Source of the DNA: Catalinimonas alkaloidigena
GTDB lineage: Bacteria; Bacteroidota; Bacteroidia; Cytophagales; Flexibacteraceae
NCBI RefSeq assembly: GCF_900100765.1
Contig: NZ_FNFO01000006.1
Coordinates: forward strand, 1-64,000
DNA: 64,000 bases
Reading direction: 5' to 3'
Part shown: one piece after another, positions 33,624 through 42,161 of the stretch
How the letters are laid out: each line of letters starts with the position of its first letter
Numbering within the stretch: position 1 is the stretch's first letter
Position numbers and translations under genes: made by a program
Notes under the pieces: model-generated
Databases searched by the model: none
Told to the model about the DNA's origin: nothing
Seen by the model: the letters and a program-made list of their open reading frames with translations, nothing else

Positions 33624-34061
33624 TCAGGGCGTGGTGGGTTTGACAACGACCATGGTGGTGGTGGCTTTGGCGATGAAATCGCGCTTGTCGCCGGTATGGG
33701 CGTAGACTTCGGCTTCGCAGAAATGGATGCGCCGCCCCGCTTTGAGGACCCGCCCCACCACGTGCAGCCGCTCGCCGAGGCCGGGTTTGAAGTACGAGAT
33801 TTTCAGTTCGCCCGTCACCACGCCGCAGTCCGGTGGCACCAGCGAATAGGCCGCAAACCCTGCGACAATGTCGCACAACGTGGAGATCACACCGCCGTGC
33901 ACAAACCCGAACTGTTGCCGGTGCTTTTCTTCCAGCGTGAGCCAGCCTTCAATGTGGCCTTCGCGGATTTCCGTCAGGTCGAAGCCGATCAGGTGCATAA
34001 AGTGCTGCCCCTTCAGCTTTTCGCGGATGGTTTGCTCGTAATTCGGATTCTGAGACTGCAT
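33624..34061 (-). CDS. PaaI family hotdog-fold thioesterase
   Basis: The 145-aa protein shows the hotdog-fold PaaI/YdiI layout: the catalytic segment FGFVHGGVISTLCDIVAGFAA, where the Asp of LCDIVA is the usual catalytic carboxylate, then VTGELKISYFKPG and the C-terminal strand FIAKATTTMVVVKP. It should hydrolyse acyl-CoA thioesters of unknown chain type. It lies between the RecD-like helicase and the Nudix hydrolase on the same strand. The ATG at 34061 gives the usual length. Confidence 0.9.
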   Translation of the reverse strand: MQSQNPNYEQTIREKLKGQHFMHLIGFDLTEIREGHIEGWLTLEEKHRQQFGFVHGGVISTLCDIVAGFAAYSLVPPDCGVVTGELKISYFKPGLGERLHVVGRVLKAGRRIHFCEAEVYAHTGDKRDFIAKATTTMVVVKPTTP

Positions 34062-34130
34062 GGTGGTGTCGGGTTGTGGCCTGCCAAAATAGTAAATTAT
34101 GGGCAGTTGCGGTCGGGGACCCGTTCCTGG

Positions 34131-34622
34131 CTAGCGACTCGAAAACGCGCGCCCGCCCAGCCGGTAGAGGTCGTCCAGGTGTTCGATTTCCCCAAACGCG
34201 TTGTGGTACAGAGCCGGATCGTCCTGCTTGATGTGCGCAAAGGGTACAAACGCCACCTCGCCGATCAGTTGGGTGTGCGGGGCCATTTCGGGATCGTGAC
34301 CGCGCTGGAGGGTGCCGCCCCGTTCGTCTGCCGCGAAAAACAGCTCGATGGCATGGAGCGGGGGGCGGATAAATTCGTTGAGAAACAAAAACGGCCCCAC
34401 CGTAATTTCCAGGTGGGTTTCCTCCTGAAATTCCCGGATCAGGGTCTGGTCCAGTGCTTCGCCGAAGTGTACCCCGCCGCCGGGCGGTGCCCAGAGGTAG
34501 CCCTTGGTCCCGATGCCTTCGTGGCGGATCAGCAGCACGTCGTCGCCCCGTCGGCAGATGCCGCAGACCCGGAGGCGTACGCGGTCGCCGAACAGGCGGT
34601 GAATTTCCGGGACGAGAGTCAT
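34131..34622 (-). CDS. Nudix hydrolase
   Basis: The 163-aa protein has a complete Nudix box (residues about 50-71: G-x5-E-x7-REFQEET). Unlike the regulator at 4402 it is therefore likely an active pyrophosphohydrolase of nucleoside diphosphate-linked substrates. APPGG and a later EVAFVPF segment are also typical. The N-terminal helix before the Nudix core (MTLVPEIHRLFGDRVRLRVCG) is normal for this group. The ATG at 34622 is chosen; an earlier start at 34664 has no clear support. The exact substrate cannot be told. Confidence 0.88.
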   Translation of the reverse strand: MTLVPEIHRLFGDRVRLRVCGICRRGDDVLLIRHEGIGTKGYLWAPPGGGVHFGEALDQTLIREFQEETHLEITVGPFLFLNEFIRPPLHAIELFFAADERGGTLQRGHDPEMAPHTQLIGEVAFVPFAHIKQDDPALYHNAFGEIEHLDDLYRLGGRAFSSR

Positions 34623-34673
34623 AACAAGTTTAACGTAAGGAGAACGAACTGAGCCAGAGGCCACGGGCAGGCG

Positions 34674-35432
34674 TCAGCTTTCCTGTTTTCTGGTTTCCAG
34701 GGGCCGGTTGTACTTCCGGAAAAAGCTGTTGAGTTTCATGCTCATCACCCCGAAAATCGCCTCCTTGAAAATGCCGCGCGACATTTTGGACTCGCCTTTG
34801 GTGCGGTCGGTGAAAATGATGGGCACTTCCTTGATCTTGAAACCGTATTTCCAGGCCGTGAACTTCATCTCGATCTGAAACGCGTAGCCGATGAACCGGA
34901 TGTGGTTCAGGTCGATGGTTTCCAGCACGCGGCGGTGGTAGCATTTGAACCCGGCCGTGGCGTCGTTGATGGGCATGCTGGTGATGGTGCGGACGTAAAC
35001 GCTGGCGAAGTACGACATCAGGACGCGGCTCATGGGCCAGTTTACGACGTTGACGCCCGTCACATACCGCGACCCGATGGCCATGTCGTAGCCTTCTACG
35101 GCGCAGGCGTCGTAGAGGCGCACCAGATCTTCCGGATTGTGCGAAAAGTCGGCATCCATCTCAAAAATGTACTCGTAGCCGTTGCGCAGGGCGTATTGGA
35201 AGCCGTGGATGTAGGCCGTGCCGAGACCGAGCTTGCCGTGGCGTTCTTTCAGGTGGAGTCGTTCGGGAAACTCCTGCTTGAGTTCCCGCACTTTTACGGC
35301 GGTTCCGTCGGGCGAGCCGTCGTCGACAATCAACACATGCAGATACCGGGGCAGGGAAAAGATCCGCCGGATCAGCGGTTCGATGTTCTCAATTTCGTTA
35401 TACGTCGGTATGACGACAATAGCTTCGTTCAC
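34674..35432 (-). CDS. Polyprenol monophosphomannose synthase (DPM1-like glycosyltransferase 2)
   Basis: The 252-aa protein has the GT2 fold without membrane helices, as in bacterial and archaeal dolichol-phosphate mannosyltransferases. VIPTYNEIENI is the N-terminal motif, IVDDGSPDGT binds nucleotide, EMDADFSHNPED holds the DxD-type metal site and GSRYVTG follows. It likely moves mannose (or another sugar) from GDP-sugar to polyprenyl phosphate for envelope glycan synthesis. It starts with a GTG at 35432, the first in-frame start. The gene sits 52 bp upstream of the Nudix hydrolase gene, in a run of same-strand genes. Confidence 0.92.
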   Translation of the reverse strand: MNEAIVVIPTYNEIENIEPLIRRIFSLPRYLHVLIVDDGSPDGTAVKVRELKQEFPERLHLKERHGKLGLGTAYIHGFQYALRNGYEYIFEMDADFSHNPEDLVRLYDACAVEGYDMAIGSRYVTGVNVVNWPMSRVLMSYFASVYVRTITSMPINDATAGFKCYHRRVLETIDLNHIRFIGYAFQIEMKFTAWKYGFKIKEVPIIFTDRTKGESKMSRGIFKEAIFGVMSMKLNSFFRKYNRPLETRKQES

Positions 35433-35548
35433 AAATGCAGTTTGGTTTTTCGAAAGAGCAAAGATGGTGCGAACTCAGGAAAAACGCTGTATGCCAGCAG
35501 TACCCAGCGCACAAAGATAAGCGAGTTTTCCAATACCAGGGAAGTCGG

Positions 35549-36871
35549 TCAGACGCTGGCGCTCAGGCGTTCGGCCAGGCGGCGCGCTTTTTTAATGCAG
35601 TCGGCCAGCGAGACGCCACCCTGCCAGCTGGCACAACTGTAAAGGCGGCGGCTTTCGGCGGCCGCGGCCTGTTCGTACACCGGGTTGATGTGGCGGTCGT
35701 ACTGCGGAATGCCGTTGGGCCACCAGGCAATGCGTTGCCGGACCGGACGGTCGGCCCGGATGCCGTACAGCTCTTTCAGTTCCTGGTGCACGCGGCTCAT
35801 AATCTCTTCTTCGGGCAGGTCGAGGTGAGTGGGCGAAAGACTGCCGCCCACAAACGTGGTGAGCAGCACTTCGTCGTCGGGGCAGCGTCCGTCAAAGACC
35901 GAGCTGCTCCAGATGCTCCCGCCCGAAAACAGATTCTCTACCTTCGGGTGCAAGCCGCCGAATCCGTCGAGCGGATGAGCGACGTGGGCACGTTTGTAGA
36001 CCGTGTGGACCGCCACCATAGGGGGGCAATGCACGGCCGACAAGGCTTTGGCAAACTGCGGGAACGAGGGCTCCAGCAGGGTAGCGCTGACCGCCGCCGG
36101 TGCGCAGAGCACCAGTTGGTCGACCGCCACGGTCGTGGTGCTGTCGGGCGAGCGGATTTCGAGCAGAAACCCGTCGTCGGTCGTGTCGACGCTGGTGACG
36201 TAGTGCTTGAACAGGACGTTGTGGAGTTGCGCGGAAATGGATTTGGGCAGCGTTTGCATGCCGCTGTGAAAGCTCAGCGATTTTCGCCGCTGGGTGCCTT
36301 TCTGCTGGGCAAATCCCCGGACGATGGAGCCGTACTTTTGCTCATATTCGGCCAGCATGGGGAAGGTTTTCTCCACCAGGAGCTGCCGCGGGTCACCGAA
36401 ATAAATGCCCGACACAAACGGCGTGACGGCGTAGTCGACTACTTCCTGCGTAAAACGGCGCGCAAAGAAATCGGCGAGCGTTTCGTTCGGCACCAGTTGG
36501 CCCCGGCGGGTGGTTTCGCGCAGAATGGCCCATTTGGTGGCCAGAGAGAAATAGTTGCTGAACAGCAGTTCGTTGGGTTTGGCGGGCAGTTTCTGGTAGG
36601 CACCGTCCCGGTAAATGTACCGTCCCTCGCTGATGGGGTTGGGCAACTGAATTTCTCCTTCGGGCACTACCTCGCGGACAAAAGCCTCGACCTCCTGATC
36701 GACCAGAATGGAATTGGGGCCTAATTCAAACAAGTAGGGGCCTTCGCGTTGGGTGGTGATGACCCCGCCCGAGTGGCCGGAAGCTTCCCAGAGTTCATAA
36801 TCGATGCCGCGTTTTTGAAGTTCGTACGCCAGACTGAGGCCTGAGATGCCCGCGCCAATAATCCCAATCAT
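35549..36871 (-). CDS. hemY: Protoporphyrinogen/coproporphyrinogen oxidase, FAD-dependent
   Basis: The 440-aa flavoprotein begins with the Rossmann motif GIIGAGISGLSLAYELQ and WEASGHSGGVITT (NAD/FAD-binding amine-oxidase family). Then come FELGPNSILV, PFVSGIYFGDP, and a C-terminal FAD segment LYSCASWQGGVSLADCIKKA, characteristic of the PPOX/HemY group. It oxidises protoporphyrinogen IX (or coproporphyrinogen III) in haem synthesis, using FAD. The symbol follows the oxygen-dependent family name and is also given as hemG in some annotation sets. It is divergently arranged with the HAD phosphatase. Confidence 0.88.
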   Translation of the reverse strand: MIGIIGAGISGLSLAYELQKRGIDYELWEASGHSGGVITTQREGPYLFELGPNSILVDQEVEAFVREVVPEGEIQLPNPISEGRYIYRDGAYQKLPAKPNELLFSNYFSLATKWAILRETTRRGQLVPNETLADFFARRFTQEVVDYAVTPFVSGIYFGDPRQLLVEKTFPMLAEYEQKYGSIVRGFAQQKGTQRRKSLSFHSGMQTLPKSISAQLHNVLFKHYVTSVDTTDDGFLLEIRSPDSTTTVAVDQLVLCAPAAVSATLLEPSFPQFAKALSAVHCPPMVAVHTVYKRAHVAHPLDGFGGLHPKVENLFSGGSIWSSSVFDGRCPDDEVLLTTFVGGSLSPTHLDLPEEEIMSRVHQELKELYGIRADRPVRQRIAWWPNGIPQYDRHINPVYEQAAAAESRRLYSCASWQGGVSLADCIKKARRLAERLSASV

Positions 36872-36960
36872 GTGTTGTGTTTACGTGTTACGCTACTTGG
36901 GCAAACGGGAATATGCTGCCCGGGTTATGCCTTTTATCCACTATTTTGCGCCGCCAAGGT

Positions 36961-37482
36961 ATGAAAAATAGAGCGGTATTTCTGGATCGGGATGGGGTGC
37001 TAAACCAGGATCGGTGGGATTACACCTACCGTCCCGACGATTTTGTGGTGCTTCCCGGCGTGCCGGAAGCGTTACAGCAACTCAAAGCGGCGGGCTATCA
37101 TCTGATTGTGGTCACCAACCAGGCAGGCATTGCCAAGGGGCTGTATACGGCGGCCGAGGTTCGGCAGTGCCACGCCATTTTGCAGGAAGCGTGCGGGCAT
37201 GTGCTCGACGCCCTCTACTTTGCGCCGGGGCATCCCTCGGTATCCGAATCGCTATCGCGAAAACCCGACTCGCTGATGATCGAACGGGCCGCCGCCCGGT
37301 TCGGGGTGGCGCTGGCGCACTCGTGGCTGGTGGGCGACACACGCCGCGATGCGCAGGCCGGGCACAAAGCCGGCGTCGGGCACCTGATTCACATTGCCGG
37401 CCGCGAACCGAAAGGCCCCGAGGCCCACTGGGAGACCGCAAGTTTGCTCGAAGCGACGGCGCTCATTCTGAGCAATTCCTGA
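36961..37482 (+). CDS. HAD-IIIA phosphatase, GmhB-like
   Basis: The 173-aa protein has the HAD motif FLDRDGVLNQD (Asp9, Asp11), the second motif VTNQAGIAKG, and the SWLVGDTRRDAQAG motif IV. This points to D-glycero-D-manno-heptose-1,7-bisphosphate 7-phosphatase or histidinol-phosphatase-like enzymes. However, the usual Cys-rich zinc loop of GmhB is absent: the region reads YFAPGHPSVSESLSRKPD with no cysteines. Its substrate is therefore uncertain, and a sugar bisphosphate of LPS core or S-layer synthesis is only a guess. The ATG at 36961 is chosen because the frame upstream has no HAD-like sequence. Confidence 0.83.
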   Translation: MKNRAVFLDRDGVLNQDRWDYTYRPDDFVVLPGVPEALQQLKAAGYHLIVVTNQAGIAKGLYTAAEVRQCHAILQEACGHVLDALYFAPGHPSVSESLSRKPDSLMIERAAARFGVALAHSWLVGDTRRDAQAGHKAGVGHLIHIAGREPKGPEAHWETASLLEATALILSNS

Positions 37483-37493
37483 AAAGACTGGGG

Positions 37494-38579
37494 TCAGTAG
37501 TGGTTCAGGGCCGACTGGACCATGATGAACTCGTTTACGTTTTCCAGGTTGATGGCACCGACCAGTCGCCCGCCTTCCACCACGGGAAAAAGGGTGCGGC
37601 GTTCGCGCTGCAGGCGCGGCCAGATTTGGGTCATGCGGTCGGTGGGGTGAAACGCCTCCGAAGGCGCTTCCATGACTTCGGCCGCGGTGGCCTCCGTACG
37701 TCCGCGTTGCAGCGCTTCTATCAGCCGGGCACGCGTGATAATCCCCAGCACTTGGGCCTCTTCGTTCACCACCAGAAAATCCTGATCGGTCCGGGCCAGC
37801 AGTTGCCCGACCGCTTTTTGAATCGGATCGTCGGAACGCAGCACCGCCACGTCCGTCATCATCGCGTCGCGCACCACGTGGTCGCGCAGGTGTTCCAGGT
37901 GCTGGACGGCCAGGTTTTCGCCCTGGGCTCCGAAGTAGACAAAAATCCCGATGAAGATCAGCAGAAAATTGCCGCCTAGGAAGCCGTACGCCGCAAAAGC
38001 AAAGGCAATGAATTGCCCGATGCGGGCCGCAATCTGCGTGGCGCGCGTACGCCCGATTTTGAGCGCCAGGAGGGCCCGCAGCACCCGCCCGCCGTCCATC
38101 GGAAAGGCCGGAATCGCGTTGAAGAGCACCAGTACGATGTTGACGGCAAACAGCGACAGCAGAAAATTGTGAGGCGTTATGGCCGTCGTCATTTCGTCCG
38201 TATACGCCTGCCCCACGTCGATAAAGGGCAACAGCAGCAGGGCAATGACGACGTTTACGGCCGGACCGGCCACGGCCACCAGCAGTTCCTGCCGCGGGTC
38301 TTCGGGCATGCGCGCCAGGCTGGCGACCCCGCCAATGGGCAGGAGCGTAATGCGGCGCGTCGGGATGCCGTAGCGGCGGGCCGTGAGGGAGTGGCCGAGT
38401 TCGTGCAAAACCACACAGCCGAAAATGGTCAGTACGTAGGCCAGGGTGAGTAAAACGGTAGCGGTATCGCTACCACGACCCACTTCGCGGACCACAACCC
38501 AGCCCAGCAGCAGAAGAAACGTCCAGTGGATGTAAAGGCGGATGCCTGCAATACGTGCGATGCGTAGTGCCCATTTCAT
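37494..38579 (-). CDS. Site-2 protease family membrane metalloprotease with CBS domains
   Basis: The 361-aa protein combines a peptidase M50 membrane core and two C-terminal CBS domains (about 240-355). The zinc motif HELGH is at residues 59-63 in a hydrophobic helix. FNAIPAFPMDGGRVLRAL (near 165) supplies the Asp ligand. Proteins with this layout cut membrane proteins within the bilayer, and the CBS pair probably senses adenosine nucleotides. Its substrate is not evident. The gene ends 12 bp from the convergent HAD phosphatase. Length and motifs are normal. Confidence 0.92.
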   Translation of the reverse strand: MKWALRIARIAGIRLYIHWTFLLLLGWVVVREVGRGSDTATVLLTLAYVLTIFGCVVLHELGHSLTARRYGIPTRRITLLPIGGVASLARMPEDPRQELLVAVAGPAVNVVIALLLLPFIDVGQAYTDEMTTAITPHNFLLSLFAVNIVLVLFNAIPAFPMDGGRVLRALLALKIGRTRATQIAARIGQFIAFAFAAYGFLGGNFLLIFIGIFVYFGAQGENLAVQHLEHLRDHVVRDAMMTDVAVLRSDDPIQKAVGQLLARTDQDFLVVNEEAQVLGIITRARLIEALQRGRTEATAAEVMEAPSEAFHPTDRMTQIWPRLQRERRTLFPVVEGGRLVGAINLENVNEFIMVQSALNHY

Positions 38580-38663
38580 AATGCAATCTCAGGTTAGGTT
38601 CGTAAACTCCCCATTCGGGCCGGTGGCCCTTCTATCCAACGTACGCCGACGACCTGCGTTGGT

Positions 38664-40103
38664 TCACGACTTGGCGGGGCGCAGGCGCAGCCACCGGAAC
38701 AAGCGCTTGAAGGCATCCACGTACAGGTCGCTGTCCAACAGGGCCGAATCGTTGCGGGCTTGCCGGAGGAAAAACAACCCTACCCAGAACAGCACAAAGT
38801 TGGCGGTCCACATCCCGGCCGCGATGGGGATGATGTGTTCGTTGGCCCACTTTTTCCCCAGAATCGTCAGGACGTAGAGCACAATGAAGAAAATGATCGA
38901 AATCAGGACCGGAATACCAAAGCCGCCTTTCTTGATGATGGCCCCGAGCGGAGCGCCGATCAGGAACAGAATCAGACAGGAGACGGCCTGCGTGTAGCGG
39001 CTGTGAATTTCGATGTTATAAACCGTAATCTCGTGCCAGTAGCCTTTGTAGCGCTCACGATAGCTCTGGGTGAAACTGCGGATGCTGCGGGCCTGGTTGA
39101 TGGCCCGCGAGTAAAGGTCGGTAGACGAGTAAGTGGGCGAGCGACGCTCCACTCGCTGAATCCAGGCCGTGTCGGGTATGGCCCGGGCGGGCAGGTTCTC
39201 GTTGTTGCGCAGGTTGTAGAGGTAATAGGAGCGGATGTTGGCGTCCACGCTCTTGGTCACCCCTTCGACGGAACGGTGCATCGAGTCGATGTCGTAACGC
39301 AGCTCGGGGACCGTGCGCATGATCTTGTTGCTGGCGAACAGCCCTTCGTCCGTGCGGCTCAGGTTGAACGACGACAAATCGAAAATCATCTTGCTGCGGT
39401 CGAATTCGTTCCGAACGTATTCTTCGTCAGGGTTACGCCGCTCCTCCAGCAGTTCCTGGTAATCGTTCCCGTGGTAGAGTTCCAGCACCAAATAACGGTC
39501 GTTCATGATGTTGTACATCTGTCCTGAGTCGGCCAGAATCACGTGGTTGTTGCCACGCCCTTCCGTGTGGTCGTAAATCAGGATGTCGGCGATGGAGCGG
39601 CCATCCGGGTATTTCTTATTGATTTTGATCCGGTAGTTGGGAATCTTGTCGTAAAACACCCCTTCCTTGATGTCGAACGAGGGCTTCTTCTGCCGAATGT
39701 CGTACAACAGGCTGAAGGCCTTCAGGTTAGACCACGGCAGCACGGTGTTGTTGTAAAAAAAACTGCCCAGGGTAATCAGCAGCACCAGGACGCCCACCGG
39801 GCGCAGTACCCGCAGCAGCGAAATGCCCGCGCTTTTGATGGCCGTCAGCTCCCGGTGTTCGCCCAGGTTGCCGAAGGTCATGAGCGACGAGAGCAGTACC
39901 GCCAGGGGCAGGGCCGTAGGAGCGATGGTCAACGCGAAGTAGGAGATCAGTTGGGCGAAGATTTCCGGTCCCAGGTCTTTTCCTACAAAATAGTCCAGGT
40001 ATTTGATCAGGAATTGCGTCAGGAGGATGAATTCCACCACCGCAAACGTGAGGAAAAAAGGTCCCAGAAAAGATCGAATGATCAGTTGATCCAGCTTTTT
40101 CAT
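38664..40103 (-). CDS. LptF/LptG family permease
   Basis: The 479-aa protein has six predicted transmembrane helices, three at each end. The N-terminal coupling region is MKKLDQLIIRSFLGPFFLTFAVVEFILL, and an ELTAIKSAGIS amphipathic coupling helix follows TM2. A large periplasmic beta-jellyroll region (about residues 125-360) and FLIGAPLGAIIKKGG in the second membrane block complete it. It should form the LPS transporter with LptB and a second LptF/G. Whether it is LptF or LptG cannot be told. The ATG at 40103 is used, two codons after a GTG. Confidence 0.9.
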   Translation of the reverse strand: MKKLDQLIIRSFLGPFFLTFAVVEFILLTQFLIKYLDYFVGKDLGPEIFAQLISYFALTIAPTALPLAVLLSSLMTFGNLGEHRELTAIKSAGISLLRVLRPVGVLVLLITLGSFFYNNTVLPWSNLKAFSLLYDIRQKKPSFDIKEGVFYDKIPNYRIKINKKYPDGRSIADILIYDHTEGRGNNHVILADSGQMYNIMNDRYLVLELYHGNDYQELLEERRNPDEEYVRNEFDRSKMIFDLSSFNLSRTDEGLFASNKIMRTVPELRYDIDSMHRSVEGVTKSVDANIRSYYLYNLRNNENLPARAIPDTAWIQRVERRSPTYSSTDLYSRAINQARSIRSFTQSYRERYKGYWHEITVYNIEIHSRYTQAVSCLILFLIGAPLGAIIKKGGFGIPVLISIIFFIVLYVLTILGKKWANEHIIPIAAGMWTANFVLFWVGLFFLRQARNDSALLDSDLYVDAFKRLFRWLRLRPAKS

Positions 40104-40191
40104 GCGCACGAGAAAGAGAAACGAGCAAAGGAGGTGGCCAATGGCTGCCCGCCTTCCGCTGCAAGGGTAACAAAAATCTCGCCGAAACGGC

Positions 40192-40584
40192 TCAGACGTT
40201 CAGCAACGACTCCCGCAGATTCTCAATCAGGTTGTCCCAGATTTTCTCCATTTCTTCCTGATCGCCGTCGTTCGTGTAGTCCACCACTTTCAGGTAAACT
40301 TCCTGGGTGAGGTCGTTGGTTTCGATCGTGAACTCCATCCAGGTCGGGTTTTCTCCGTCGACCGGGGCAAACTCGAACTTGGCGTACTTGTTCTGCCGTC
40401 GTCCCACTAATTTGGCTGGGAAAGTCTTTTTGTCCCAGATGAAGCTATACGAGCGCTCGTTGTGAATCACCACTTCGTCAGCAAACCATTTCGCCAAGCC
40501 GTAATCGCTCACCAGGAAGGGATAAAGGTCTTTGGGATGAGTTGTGAGCTCGTATTCTCTTTCAAAGTGGGTGCTCGTTACCAT
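40192..40584 (-). CDS. START-like domain (SRPBCC) protein
   Basis: The 130-aa protein has a Bet v1/SRPBCC fold, with FEREYELTTHPKDLYPFLVSDYGLAKWFADEV and the C-terminal helix EEMEKIWDNLIENLRESLLNV. This group, common in Bacteroidetes, has a hydrophobic ligand cavity, but its ligand is unknown. It sits just upstream of the LptF/G gene (88 bp) on the same strand, so it could be co-expressed with it. The ATG at 40584 is chosen; the upstream frame is not homologous in character. Confidence 0.87.
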   Translation of the reverse strand: MVTSTHFEREYELTTHPKDLYPFLVSDYGLAKWFADEVVIHNERSYSFIWDKKTFPAKLVGRRQNKYAKFEFAPVDGENPTWMEFTIETNDLTQEVYLKVVDYTNDGDQEEMEKIWDNLIENLRESLLNV

Positions 40585-40667
40585 GCCATCTGCGCTGAAA
40601 TTAAGGCCGGAGTGCGCCTGCGCACCCCGAAAATGGGAGCGCAAGTTATAAAAAATGCGCCATTCTC

Positions 40668-40699
40668 TTGATATGTTTCCCCATTTACTATTACCTTTG
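40668..40699 (+). promoter_or_regulatory. Promoter of the tRNA gene
   Basis: TTG at 40668-40670 and TACCTTTG at 40692-40699 match the -33 and TAnnTTTG -7 elements of Bacteroidetes, with 21 bp between them. The tRNA begins 12 nt after the -7 box. Confidence 0.7.
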
Positions 40700-40711
40700 C
40701 GCCACTTAAAT

Positions 40712-40785
40712 GGCGAGGTAGCTCAGATGGTTAGAGCGTTGGATTCATAACCCAAAGGTCGGCAGTTCGATCCTGCTCCTCGCTA
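40712..40785 (+). tRNA. tRNA with CAT anticodon (Met)
   Basis: The 74-nt cloverleaf is complete: acceptor GGCGAGG/CCTCGCT with one G-U pair, D arm GCTC...GAGC, anticodon stem TTGGA/CCCAA with CAT at 40746-40748, variable loop AGGTC, and T arm GGCAG TTCGATC CTGCT. CCA is not encoded. It looks like elongator Met; an Ile2 tRNA with lysidine-modified CAT cannot be excluded from sequence alone. Initiator features (C-A mismatch at 1-72, three G-C pairs in the anticodon stem) are missing. Confidence 0.95.
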
Positions 40786-40790
40786 CCGGG

Positions 40791-40830
40791 ACCCGCTTCT
40801 GCAAAAAGCAGAGGCGGGTTTTCTTTTTTA
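40791..40830 (+). terminator. Intrinsic terminator after the tRNA
   Basis: ACCCGCTTCTGC pairs with GCAGAGGCGGGT around a short A-rich loop and is followed by TTTTCTTTTTT. It ends the tRNA transcript. Confidence 0.88.
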
Positions 40831-41390
40831 TCTGGCTCGTACCTTCACTTGAAGCATTGTATTTCGTCTGTAAAGAGCTTGGCGGCAACAATTTTTGCTC
40901 ATCAGAGAGGGAGAGTGCATTAGAAATATGCAATTATTCTGTTGTTCTCAGAATGCTGTCCTTTGGCCCGAGTATGCACTGGGACCTACTAGCCAGCGTG
41001 GGCAAAAGACCGGCATGTTCAAACGTTTGAAATAGCCTGAATCACGCGATTTTTTTGGAATATCTACTTTTTTTATTTATCTAGCCCTAGGCGATTTTGC
41101 GCTTTTCGGGCTTGAAACAGCGGAGTAAATCGCCTTGATTAATTCATGTAGCTTGCTTTTATAATGCTATTGTGCATGCGCACATTGGATTAGACAAATC
41201 GAACAGATGCGCTCCCCGCTTCTACGTCCCCTACGGGAAATAGGACTCCCTCGGACAGTCCTTGGTCAGGTTACCAGCTCAGTTGTGTACCACTTTTTGC
41301 GACGCGGATTTGCTTCCGTGTCTTGCCTTCAGCAGCGCTGATACGCATCGCTCTTACTCCATGTATACATTCGTTCTAACGCATACCACC
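40831..41390. other. Intergenic stretch without a gene
   Basis: No gene is supported. The segment is AT-rich in the middle. It holds the 14-bp palindrome at 41018-41031 and AT-rich spacer before the NTF2-like gene. The ORFs that overlap the tRNA are artefacts. Confidence 0.55.
41018..41031. promoter_or_regulatory. 14-bp perfect palindrome TTCAAACGTTTGAA
   Basis: It has the central CG and even symmetry of LacI/GalR-type operators. It lies 360 bp from the nearest start codon, so a regulatory role is uncertain. Confidence 0.35.
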
Positions 41391-42161
41391 ATGTTTCAGA
41401 AATCTCTCTTATCCCTGTTTTGCCTTGCGCTCGTATTCGGAACCGTTCAACAGGCCAAGGCGCAGTCGGCGGCCGACAAAAGCGCCATCATGGATGTCAT
41501 TCATGCCGAAACCGCCGCTTTTTACAAGCGCGATGCCAAAGCCTGGCAGGATACCTGGCTGCACGACGAACAGGCGTCGCGCACGATTGTGGTCAATGGC
41601 TATAGCGCAACGGTCGGCTGGAAAAATTTCGGGCCGCAGATGATCAAAAACCTGAAGGAAAACTCGGGGCCCTCGGGCGTGAAATTCACGGACGAGAACT
41701 TCATGATTCACTCGGATGGGATGATGGCCTGGGTAGAATTCGACCAGACGCTCTCTACGCCTGAGGCCGACCAGCAGTACAAACAACTGACGCGCGAACA
41801 CCGTGTGTTGGTCAAGAAAAACGACAAGTGGAAAATTCTGTCGCAGATCACGCACTTCCCGGCGACCCTGGGTTCCAATCCCGGCACGCTGACCACCAAC
41901 TCCGAGGCGCTCGAAAATAGCTTGTACTCAACGGGTTACGATCTGCTGGAAGCGGGCATGGTCGAAGCCGCCATCGAGGTATTTAAAGTAAATGCCGATC
42001 TCTACCCCAACTCCTGGAACGTGTACGAAGGGCTGGGAGAAGCTTACGCGAAATCAGGCAACAAAGAAATGGCCATTGCGAACTACGAGAAGCTTCTGCG
42101 CCTGGACCCGGCCAACGAAAACGGGAAAACTGCGCTGGAGCGTCTGAAAGACCAGGAATAG
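41391..42161 (+). CDS. Secreted NTF2-like (SnoaL/DUF4440) protein with TPR-like tail
   Basis: The 256-aa precursor has a signal peptide ending QQAKAQ. The first domain is NTF2/DUF4440-like (IMDVIHAETAAFYKRDAKAWQDTWLHDEQ..., LTREHRVLVKKNDKWKILSQITH). It is followed by one or two TPR-like helices (NVYEGLGEAYAKSGNKEMAIANYEKLLRLDPANENGK). It is probably periplasmic, acting in ligand binding or polyketide-like chemistry, but no activity is indicated. The ATG at 41391 is chosen for its signal peptide; an upstream extension to 41262 has none. A long perfect inverted repeat follows its stop. Confidence 0.82.
   Translation: MFQKSLLSLFCLALVFGTVQQAKAQSAADKSAIMDVIHAETAAFYKRDAKAWQDTWLHDEQASRTIVVNGYSATVGWKNFGPQMIKNLKENSGPSGVKFTDENFMIHSDGMMAWVEFDQTLSTPEADQQYKQLTREHRVLVKKNDKWKILSQITHFPATLGSNPGTLTTNSEALENSLYSTGYDLLEAGMVEAAIEVFKVNADLYPNSWNVYEGLGEAYAKSGNKEMAIANYEKLLRLDPANENGKTALERLKDQE

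Noticed and set aside
35435-36724. 429-codon + ORF
   Set aside because: It is a shadow of the HemY-type gene on the opposite strand.
40745-40933. 62-codon - strand ORF over the tRNA (ending VARSRIELPTFGL)
   Set aside because: This is a well-known artefact of reading through a tRNA and its terminator; the tRNA on the + strand explains the sequence.
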